A stretch of 64,000 nucleotides of DNA, taken from Ciona savignyi. Lineage: Eukaryota; Chordata; Ascidiacea; Phlebobranchia; Cionidae. The notes under the pieces were generated by a model that did no database searches, had not been told where the DNA came from, and saw only the letters and a list, made by a program, of their open reading frames with translations. Location: contig CH002875.1 of assembly GCA_000149265.1 (NCBI GenBank), positions 162,003 to 226,002 of the forward strand. Direction: 5' to 3'. Each line of letters begins with the position of its first letter. Positions within the stretch are counted from its first letter, which is position 1. Position numbers and translations under genes: made by a program. This document shows, piece after piece, positions 40,401 to 52,400 of this stretch.

Positions 40401-43400
40401 CTTCTCTTTTAACATAGGAATCTAAGTAGTCAGCTTATGTGGGTGTAAGTGGTCGATTGGATCACCAAGCGGGCATTTGAAGCATTGAAATAACCTCCAA
40501 GTCCCTTGTATTTTATACGAAACAAATCGTCTATACATACGCGTCATCACCGACCTTTTTAAAATTACGGATTTGGTAAAATATTTATGGCAAAATAAAG
40601 ATAAAAATATCGCATGATTCGTTTTACGTCCTGATTTGATAATAAGCTCACATTTTCAATAAAATTAAGTTTGCGTCACTTTACGAATATACACTCACTC
40701 CGAATTGGATAAAATCAATCTTTTTTATGCAGGAAAAGGCAAAGGGGTGCGGGAACAGCAGCTTTGCTCGCTTAAACTGCCGAAATTCAAAGTCGATGTA
40801 GCAAAGAGTTTAAACTCGGTGCTGCGTGGGGTTGGGCTGCTGGACGTGTTCGATCCGAACCTGGCCGATATGAGTCGAATGACGTCAGGTGGCATCAGAG
40901 AGCTGTACGTGAGCGAGGCGCGCCACAGTGCGGTGCTGCGTGCGGATGAGGTGGGCATCGAAGCGGCAGGGGCAAGTGGGATGGGGGTCATGTTCAGAAG
41001 CATCAGCAAAAGGGTCACTATTAACAAGCCCTTTATATTCGCTCTGCGCCACGACCCGACCGGCGCGATCATATTCCTTGGCAAAGTCGTGCGGCCCGGA
41101 GCGGACTGAACGCAGTGTTGCCAATTACCCCATCTTCGGGGTAACCCATGAACAAATCGCAGGTCGAAAACAACCCGGTCAACACTATCAGTGTATATCC
41201 TCATCTCGTGTTTTCTTTCTGTTTTTGCCACTTTTATCACTGTACACAAATGCTTATCGTAAATACATTTCCTCAACGTGTATTTGTACATATGTGACTG
41301 CGTGTTTAAGGGTATATGGATCAAAGGACAACCAAATGTTTCAGTTCATAAAGCGTATGTCGCAGCAGAATTAACCTGATGTAATAGCGGAATGGTGATA
41401 CTGGCAGAAAAAAATTACACTTTAAAATCAGTGAAAAAGAACAGTGAATCCCATTCCTCAAAATTTATGTAATTCGGCAAGCGACAACCTTAAAAATTTG
41501 AATTAAAAAATAAAAAAATTTATAGGATATGGACTGAGCCTTTATACATAAGGGCCATTTCACGGCGGATTTAATACACTTTGGGTCCAACACAAATCTA
41601 AGACCAAATATAAATGGTGACGTAGTAGTATTTGCCGACTTCACGAATTACTTAACCAGCCTTTGAAAGTAGTTAAAGAAACTTTTAAAAACGCACTTTC
41701 ACGGCTTTATGACCCAAGCATTTCCGCTTCAAGTCCCATTGTGACGTCACAAGGCAAAACTAGCTGCGATTTCCGGCCTATTGAATTCGGGCGTTCGCTT
41801 GCATTGCTCGGGTAGAAAGCGATTTAACAGCTAGGTGCGATTTTCACGCTGGTAGATCTTCGCAGCACAGTACGCTCGAGCTTAATACAATGGCGACGAT
41901 TGGATTAACGTTGATCAGTGCACTGCTGGTACTATCAGGTAAGGGAGTCTTTTTGGGTGGTAAAATTGTAAACAAAATAGCTTCGTTGGATAATTTCTGA
42001 TAATTATAAATAATTTGCCCAAATCACTGGGCGTGTAGGCAAGTGCAGACTATTTTAGATAAATGTAGGCTTATTGGTTAAAGGTAATTTGAATATAAAA
42101 AAAAAGTTTAATCAATCCACTGTCCATATAAAACATTTATATTTTCTAACATAACTTTACACGAGCAAGCATATTTAAGAAGCGTTTATTTTCATTTTAG
42201 GACAACATAGCATCGAAGCTTATACTTCGTCGGCGGCTTTTCGCGACACCACAGCCATCGCACTGCACAATTTCGGGGTCGATTTGTTCTGTAAACTCGC
42301 CCCAAATTGGGATCGTAATGAAAATGTCGCCATATCACCAATGTCCATGTACGCCGTGCTGTCTATTCTTCTGCCCGGTATGTGAATTCATATGGTAGCA
42401 TATAGTAAATTGTTTACCACGCCATATCTAAGTAAAAACCCGGGTACTTCAAGTCAACTAGTGCTCAAAAAGAGGCTCTATACAGCTACCGTCGCTGTAT
42501 ACAATATTATATGCAGTTTAAACAGCAATATTGATTTAACCAATGAAGCTTATAATTACTTTATAAATAGTACTAGACAGGTAAATTGTATTATGTGACT
42601 TAGCTTAGACCCAGGAAACACAAGGCCAATTTAATCACTCATAAAGAGATGTATACAATATTGCACGCAGTTGAATTGAAATATTAATAAATTACACCTT
42701 TTTGACCTTTGTAGCCCATTCTGAAACTTACATTTTCTGGTGGGCACAAAATGAATCTTTAGGCTAGGGTTTATTCTCAGCGAAAAGGGACTAATCACTT
42801 CTTTACACCAGGATTACAAGGGAGTTCGTATGACCAAGTGTACCATGCCCTTGGTATGTCTCACTTAGACGGTGACGGAATTGACAGAGAATCGGATATG
42901 TGTGGTCTGGTTTTCCAGGAAAACGCTAATTATGAACTGCACAGAGCGAATCGTATCTACAGTGATCTTCGGGTGCAGATCAAGAAGTCATACAAACAAG
43001 CTGCCATGACGTAAGTGTCGCAAAAATATCCGCGTGCTTATCTCAACAAATGAAAACATTAAATTTAAATCGCTTCGTAAAAGCAGGCTGAATTTACCTT
43101 GAGGTATCGTTCCTCGTGGGAAATTTGGCATTCTGAACATTACTGCTCTTTAATGCTGCGGTATGTTTTTTAGGAAATGACATTTTGTCATCTAGACATA
43201 AAACAGAAAACCAATAGGAATGTTTTATTGCAACTCGATGTGTTTTTATCTGAGGAACATGCAAATTAAAACGCTTATTTCACCAGTCACCACAAATCGC
43301 CGGTTAAAAAAGTGGACTTTGTCCTGGCGCCCAGGAAATCTCGAAAGAAAATGAATCGATACGTGGCAAAGCATACCAATGACGAAATTACCGAGTTAAT

Positions 43401-46400
43401 ACCCCAGGAGGCGATCACGCAAGACACAAAAATTTTTCTTGTCAACGCAATCTATCTAAAGGCAAGTATTTAAAATTGTGGCGCAGCAATCACAGTGGCA
43501 TACACTATACTTTCACGTGGTACCAACGAGCAGTAGAGCTATAATATCAAAAATACATAAAAAACATTTTCACGTCAAGTAGGTTGTTTCCAGTACAATA
43601 AACTTAATTATTTGCTTTAAGGTTCTGTGGCAGACCTCCTTTATACGTCAGGCCACTACGAAGGCAAATTTTCAAATCAGCCCAACTCGCTCGAAACAAG
43701 TTTCCACAATGTACACGTCATCCGCAAGATGCTTTTTCCAACCCAACTACCCGAGTCTGCAATCTGATATCGTGGTTCTGCCTTTCAAAGGTAATGAGTA
43801 ATAAGAGGAAAGTTGCACTTTGCTTCAATAAGTATTTATCCGCAGGAAACGCTATGTCTATGATCTTCATTGTGCCTACAAGCCCCGGAAATTTCGCGCC
43901 GCTGGAGAGCGCCACAGCGTCTGGAGATCTGCGGCAAATGATGGAGGTAGTTTGGAACACCCATTACCCTGAAATGGAGACCTGCGAAGTGCATTTACCA
44001 AAGTTCAAGGTGCATCACACTGTTGACGACTTGATAGGTGCTCTGCAACTGATGAACGTATCCGATATCTTCTCGCCTGACGACGCTGATCTTTCGCTTA
44101 TGACGACAGAACAGCTCTACGTGAGTGACATGCGACACCAAGCGGTTATCAAGGTGGACGAGCTCGGGGTGAAGGCGACAGGAGCGACATCCATCGGAAT
44201 CAGTGGACGTTCATATCCAACGTTGGTCCAGATAAACCGGCCATTTATGTACATGATCAGGCATGAGGCTACCGGGGCACTTCTCTTCATGGGACGTATT
44301 GTGAATCCCAAATAAATGCGATCGGTATTTCCACAAATCTACAATCAAAGGACCTACCGCTGCATTACAACGTACTAAGAAAACAAAACAATCTTAATTG
44401 TACATAATACACAGTACAGACCACCATGAAGCAACCACAATAAATCAGTCTGTATTTGAAAAAAACATGTTCCAACATGTTTCATCGTATAAATAAGTCC
44501 AGTAATGTAAGTTAAACATTTTGGCGATTAATTTTGTTAAATAAAAATAGACAGTTTAAGAAATCACGGTTTTACAAACTTTTTATTTTTTCACAATGAT
44601 TATATTTCTCATGTATTGTATATAAGTAATTTAGAATTTAGAGTGTGTGGAAAATTTAATCGCCCTGTAAATTAAAAAATGAGCGAATGTATACCCGACA
44701 AGCGCAATATGGGATATCCAGTATCATTGCACCAGGACAACGCCTAAGTGACATTTTAAGAGTGATGAATGTATATATTATGAGGAATGAGCACCTCTTC
44801 CTGTGTTGTGTCGCTTGATAGATTGGACGCAATGATGTTGCTAAGTATGCTGCAGCTGGAGTTGGGAATGCGGAGTTGGATTATAATGGATGCCGGATCG
44901 GTGTGGACAAAGCAATCATTTTACAACACTTAAGTGTTAATTTCGGTTGGGTACTTTTAATACGGAGGTTAAAAAACTACTAATGAATAGCTGTTATTAA
45001 ATATAAGCTGTAACCGATAAATGTGTATGGAATAAAATGTATTGGGATAGTCGATGGTAGACTAAGCAAAAAACGCCATGTTTTTTTATCGGGACTAGTT
45101 TCAAAATCAATGTCATGGAAGGTACGAGGTTTCGTTTGGAAATAGGCTACATACTTTGTATAAGGTTTAAATTTAAATCGTTTTTTTTGACGGTTTGGGA
45201 ACAAAGCCATTGATAAACAATATATGTTTAACTAGTTAAAATGATCTTATTGCTTCCATGCCGGTTAAGATTTGAATAAGTGTTCGATGTAACATGTATG
45301 GATGCGATTTATATTCTATTATCGTTTGTATAACAGGCCGCAGCGTAATATAGGACATGTGTTAATACATTGCAGTCAATATTATTTACATTGTTGCTAG
45401 ATTTCTGGCTGATTTGTGTTTGGGGGTTACTGTTTTATTTACTGCGTTTTGTTTGCCAAGAGGTGTGAAATAAATGAGAAAGTTGCTGATAATGTTAAGT
45501 TCTACTTAGTGATATATTATTATTATCATCGTACATTAGCCACGACATTAATATATATTGGCTGTAGTTGAATATCGGCAAAAGTAAAGGATGATCTTTT
45601 TTTAAACAGGAATCGACTTTCTGATCTGGTTGTTTTTTACACAACAACCATATACAGAAAGACGATCACTGGATAAATATGTATATGCCTAACCAGTACA
45701 GTCTGAACGAACTATTTCATATCCATGACAATAATAACCCAAGTCTGATATCGCATCTACATTCCACTGCGTTATTGCTGGTATGACTGTCGCTTCAATA
45801 GGACCGCCGGCTTATGACCAACTTACTTTGAACACAATTCCAAAGAATTCTAATCACTGCAGCAATGACTGCCGGCATTATTTTGGAAATCAGCTGCGCC
45901 AAACTGGGAAGCGCCGAGGGGCGGTGGAACTATAGTCATTTTAACGGAACTCGGGCTCGTGTGACTCAGCCTGTGATTACACTACGACGAAAATTCAAGG
46001 GGTATAGACTGCTAGAAACAAAATGGAAGACTAAAGGCCCTGAAATAAAGCCGCCATCCATCTGCAACTAATCGAGCGATCTCAATAATGAATATTCGCG
46101 GACAAACAGAGGTGTTACGTTTGCATTGCCAACCTAAACTTTATTTGAGCGCATTTTAATAAACACGATGCAACACAAATTCGATCGGCGAAATACAGAG
46201 CAGACACATTTGCAAAACCAATTTAAAGACGAAGTGCGACCTATGGGGAGTTCCTCGCGCACTCTGCCAGCTTTCCACGACTAATAACGGCACAGGCACA
46301 AAATCTTGATATCGGATCTTTAAATTAAGCGTAATGACTTTGGAGCGCCACCCACGAGTCACGCCGCATGTTAGGCGACCTGATACGGACCGCGAATACG

Positions 46401-49400
46401 TGATCCACACTCAGAGCTACCAGACGCACTTCACAGAATACGGCAATCTGCTAACAAGAGGAGTACAAGCTCGGAGCAAAGGCGACCACGAAAGATACCA
46501 AAGCGCCTGGTGATAGCCGATCCTACCTTTATTATGAACGGCCTACCTATAACAGAGCGTTTTCGGTTCCTATTCAATCCACTCAACTGCGAGGTAACCA
46601 TACACCCGCCGTCTGACATATGACAATGAATTGAGTGGAAGCAAACCACAGACTGTGCCACCTCTATTTAACTATAACTTCGACTCTTAAATTGCGTGAG
46701 AACTGTTTCTTTCCTTCAGCAAACGAGAAAAGTTTATACCAAAGCGAGTAGACGACACGACATATTTTGCTACAGCGACGGCAGATACCCTAGTAAAACT
46801 CATTAAAAGTATTCCGCTTCGCCTCTTTTGTTGTTTTAAGCGTATTGACAAAACACTAACTTTTAGCGAGTCACCCGCAAGTATAAACCGCATATGTTCC
46901 GACTTAAAAACAAAATTTTAAAAGCATGAAGTACTGTTGGCCACAGGAGTAATCACCCAATTAAAAAACTTTTAGAGCCACTTGCAATTTTACACTTAAA
47001 CGGGGCTAAAATCCAAAAGAATTGAATACGTCGATACAAATACATGCGGCTATAGTGTGTAACACGCTTAACCAGCTGTGACTTCAACCAATATTCGGTT
47101 GGACATTTTCAACCCTGAAATCCCACCAAGTCTGACGTCATTCCCCCTGTGTTCGCAACGCTCGGTTGCAATTTATTCTGCCAGCCGGGGATGCTGCTCG
47201 AGAAAAGCCGCCAACTAGATCGTATCTCGCCCTTACATTACACCACCACGCATCTGTTTGCGCGGCACAGAAATGGCATGTATTTGGTAAATGTGTTTTC
47301 GGGTGATTGTTACCGCAACCGGCACCGGCCAGGACAGCTGCACCGACAAACGAGTAATAAGCTAACAACACTCCACAACGCAGTATGTAAGCGGTGCAGA
47401 TAACACCGCACGTATATCATAATGCGCTTTCAATAAAGAGGCCATTTTATTAGAAAATAAGCAGGTGGTTCGGAGATAAAAGGTGAAATAACTTGAATAA
47501 ACCAAAAAATACATCACAACGTTATACGCACTCTCTTCTAAATCAGCAAACACAAATGGCCGCCTAGACAAATACATCAACGAAAAGGAATTTAGCGCGC
47601 ACACGTCCTGTCCCTGCAATTCGCGGTTTGTACAAGCAAATTCGACGACGAAATTAAAATTTAATGACTGATTGTATAATAAGGGTTTCATTTTAATTTA
47701 ATTCCAACATGTAATTTTTATTAAACACCTTTTGGCAGAAAAATAATTACCCTCTTGAAGAAACGTAATATTTATTTGACGACTCCAACACGGCAAAGGC
47801 CGAAAGTTGCACAAGTGGTAGTCTATTACCTCGTCACGTAGTGAGGTCAAAAGGTCGCGGATTACGCAACTCAAGCAAACAGTCTAGACGTCGCGGGAAC
47901 TCGGTGCTTTTAATAATGTAGAGTGATGCTGGGGTAACACATCATTAAACCGCCGGGTGTTGCACTTCCGCAACTTAAAGTTGAGTGCTCAGCACGAACT
48001 GCTGCAGCGAGTAGACCTAAGGAAGTTGTTATGGGCAACTCCACGCTTTTGAAGTAACGAGTAACGCGTAGTGAATACATTACCAAACCAGTATCCCCCT
48101 TAATTGTTAAAAATAAAGTCCACGTAAAACTGGCGAACTAATGCAATTTCCCGTTAAATTGATTTCTCTACTAAAACTCCCTTTTTAACTTTTGATTATC
48201 GCACTGAAACTTTGGATACAACTTTTAAGTATAATCAAACTGAAACGCACAGCGCACATTGCAATAATCAACCAACTTGAGAACCTGAATACTCAGTATC
48301 AAGACTGCGAAGTTTATGAAGCAGACTTAGTTTAATTATGGAGCTCTGTTCAAATAAATTGGTTAGCGTCTTTCCTCTCAGTTGCCTCCGTTTGAACTGT
48401 TACTTTCCTGCGTATTAATTATTTAAGAGTAAAAACATGGCTGGGAAGTGCAAACGAAGAAATAAAGTACAGACTTCTCAGAATTTACTTCCAGCAATTT
48501 CAATTATACTTAATGCGTCAGTCAAAGAAACCGCCGCACCGACCAAACCTGACGTGACTCCACGTAATAAAGAAATGGGAACTTCGTATGAGAACAGACA
48601 AGGTCAATGCCTGCTACCCCACCTATTCATTATTCAACTGAATTCAATTGCAAAGAGCCATGTAACTTGAGATGCAATAACTTGTAACAACTGAATAGCA
48701 CGAACTCAAGCAATTTGAGAAAGACTGCATGGGCTAATGAAGGAAGGAAACCAGCAGACACCAACTTATTAATGATTAGCAACGGCGGATAATGAAATTG
48801 GATATTCTGAGATGATCTACTGTTCTACGTGCTACAGTACACCACAGTGAATGCCGACAAAGAAGGAGCAATAATTGTGATCATGGCGAAGACCGGTTCA
48901 CTCTTATAAGTATTTTATTTTACACACTCGTGAGTGTTTTATTTTACAAAAAAAGTGATTTGTTTGTTCACTGTGGTGCGAGNNNNNNNNNNNNNNNNNN
49001 NNNNNNNNNNNNNNNNNNNNNNNNNNNNNNNNNNNNNNNNNNNNNNNNNNNNNNNNNNNNNNNNNNNNNNNNNNNNNNNNNNNNNNNNNNNNNNNNNNNN
49101 NNNNNNNNNNNNNNNNNNNNNNNNNNNNNNNNNNNNNNNNNNNNNNNNNNNNNNNNNNNNNNNNNNNNNNNNNNNNNNNNNNNNNNNNNNNNNNNNNNNN
49201 NNNNNNNNNNNNNNNNNNNNNNNNNNNNNNNNNNNNNNNNNNNNNNNNNNNNNNNNNNNNNNNNNNNNNNNNNNNNNNNNNNNNNNNNNNNNNNNNNNNN
49301 NNNNNNNNNNNNNNNNNNNNNNNNNNNNNNNNNNNNNNNNNNNNNNNNNNNNNNNNNNNNNNNNNNNNNNNNNNNNNNNNNNNNNNNNNNNNNNNNNNNN

Positions 49401-52400
49401 NNNNNNNNNNNNNNNNNNNNNNNNNNNNNNNNNNNNNNNNNNNNNNNNNNNNNNNNNNNNNNNNNNNTACGGCTACGGTATTGAATAAAACCGTTATTGT
49501 GCAAAACTCCATTCAAAATTGTATGGGCGACTGGTTGCTTAAATGTCATTCACGGTCTCGTGGGTAGAAAAACTTTCAATTCCAGTAGTCAAATCTAATA
49601 CTGTATGTCGGTTTTAAATTTTGTTTTAACCGAAGGGATAAAATTGAAATGGATACTTGAGCTTATCGGGGGGTTAAGCACTTTTGCCTGATAGTATCAA
49701 AAAAACCTTGTCAAAATTCAATGTGTCTACTGTTGGGTTTCTTAGGCAATTGCAACACGGCCAACTTCGATGTTATCACATTCCGCCTACCCCAATCTAG
49801 TTGCACCACCCAGTCTATACAGATCACATATCTACAGCAAACCCTGTATCGTGACATGTCCTGTACATGTAACTATGGGTAGAAATTATCAGAATTGCCT
49901 ACAGTGGAAAGGCGATTATTATATATATATATATTATATACCAACATATAACAAAACTCACTCGTAAGAGATACTGTCCCAAATATTCACACCTAAGACA
50001 TGGTATTCCCAATTCGTGGTATTTCTTTACTGTGTGTGATAATCCTATAAAAGCAATTAAAAAATATTACAATGGAAGACGATTTACTGGGAACAGATGA
50101 TGTCCACTAAGTGCCTTGCTTAAGGACAACCATCCATCCAGCCGCTGTTTTGAACCTGAAATTTTTTGACTGCATGCAGACTGCTGACGCTTTTACCATT
50201 TAAGAAAACTGGCCAGAAAAACGTTCAAGATCTCCTGCCCTTATTTATATCCATCTCCATGAGCACTTTTATGTGCATCACCATTATATGAAAACAAAAG
50301 TGTTTATGAACCACGGCCATTCATCAATATTCCTGTCATATTGTATCTTATAGGTGGATACCAGTATAGCAAAAAATGTACATCATCCGGTGATTTTAAA
50401 CTTTTAAGTGATTGCTAAGCAGATGAATGTTAAGTAAGTTCAACTGAATAGATAGAAGTGTTCACAGATATACTGAATAGCTGGTATAATCCGTCCTCAT
50501 TGACCCCACGTCCTGCTAAGAGCTATGTTGTTATAGCACTAAGCTTGTAATTGAACTGGGGAACAACACTAGGAAAGGCACTTGTCTGCAACTATGTCAG
50601 TGATGTTTGGTAATAAAAAAAACAAGTCACGGCCAACTGTCATTAGACGGTGATAGTCTAGTTAATCAAAACTCGCCCAACTTAACCTTGGTTCTAGTAT
50701 AATGTTGTCCCGTCATAAATGAGAATATGCATTTTTACATAGTCAGTGGTCAGATTACCTCATACCAACTGTAATAACCTGTGTACATTTGGTCTAACTT
50801 TTCCGCCTCAAAAGAAAAAAAATGAGTATCAATTAAATTGAAAAAAGTAACAAACCTTTATCAACCACAATATGAGTGAAATCAGTTCGTTCTGTTGTTT
50901 TTAAATTAAACGCTAAACCACCTCCAGTTTCAATCAATCTACAAAAAAATTAGTGTTTAACTGACCCTTTGCTAAAAAAAAATTCTGCAATGGAATTTGA
51001 TACCATAATCATTAAATCCTAAGGGCTAGGAAAAGCTTAGGTGTTGGTTTTATCGCATGTCCAACAGTCAGGTTAGTGAATTTGTTTTTGATTTTACTGC
51101 ACAAATTTATCTGCTGGATTCAAGCAACTACTGGTAAGTGCCTTGCCCAAGGGGGTGACTTAATCAGGAGCGGGCAACTTCTATACCACTAAGCTAGTCG
51201 GTTGTGTCCTTGGGCAAGGCACTTTACGGACATTGCCTGAACCCAGCGGATTAATGGGTTCTACTAAATTGAAGGAATGTGTCTATCATATACAACACAC
51301 TGCAATAGCTCCGGTAACCCGACGATGGGCGCGAGGTGATCTGATGATTGCCCGTGTGATAACCCCTTGGTTTTTCCATTTACGGGGATAAACATAAATA
51401 TCCTATCCTATCCTCCTTCTCTAGTCCTGGCCAAATGTGGGAAAATGAAGTTTTTGGTGGGTTGGATTATCACATGAATAGTATTTAATATCTTAATTAC
51501 AGGGTATAGACGGATACAGTCTGCGGGCAGGTCAAAATCCCTCGATGAGCAGAACCCCGCCTGCGGGCCGTATGCTGCCTATTCCTGGACTAAATAGTGG
51601 TTTTAAATTTAGGCTGATAGTCAGTGTGCTGTTAATAAAGCAATACTTCCCATACAAAACATGAACAATAATTTATGCAGAAATCAAAGCTTTCTTACCG
51701 TTTATAAACTGTTATAGATTTGGATGCTGACAGCCCAACAATCCAGCTTGAAAACGGAGCTTTGCCTTCAGGTTGCTTCAGTTTTAACCTCCATCGGGAA
51801 GGAGCCTAAAAATTATAAGTCTTGAGAAAAAATATCAAGGTGTTTTTTTTTTGTTTTTTCTGGTTATAATGTAACACCAGACTACGAATTAAACTAATTT
51901 TTGCTACAAACAATTAGCTCTCCAAAAACAACAGTGGACTGGATATACCAGATTTCATATGGTATCTGGGCAAACCGTGGCCCTTTTCCTTCCATTAATA
52001 GAATTTAGTAATTATTTATCTTATCTGCAATATAAATATAATGCAGAGTAGCATTTCAAGATATCTGAGTTCACTTTATTTAAAAATAAACAAGCAGATA
52101 AGGTGAAAGTCAATAACCTGCAAAAGCTGATCATTTTTAAAAAAAAAGTGTGCATACTGCACAGTTAGGATAGAATATTTATGCTTATCCCGTGAATGGG
52201 TAAACCAATCACTTCGCGCCCACCGTGGCTGAATTAGGACAATTTCTGTTAAGAACCTTGCCCAACACAACAGATTAGCTAGCTACCAGTTTCAAAGCTG
52301 CAACCATTCGGCTGAATGGCGAGGCACTGAACCCCTAGACTAATCTGTCGGACAATTTAGCTTTTAAGTGTTAGCTATATACAACATTTAGCTTTTAAGT

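Noticed and set aside
44980..45210. 76-residue minus-strand ORF with a basic N-terminus and hydrophobic C-terminus
   Set aside because: No recognised domain, poor start context and no supporting splice structure; it lies in a large intron.
48904..49549. Four long ORFs on both strands
   Set aside because: They are open only because they cross the run of N at 48983-49467.
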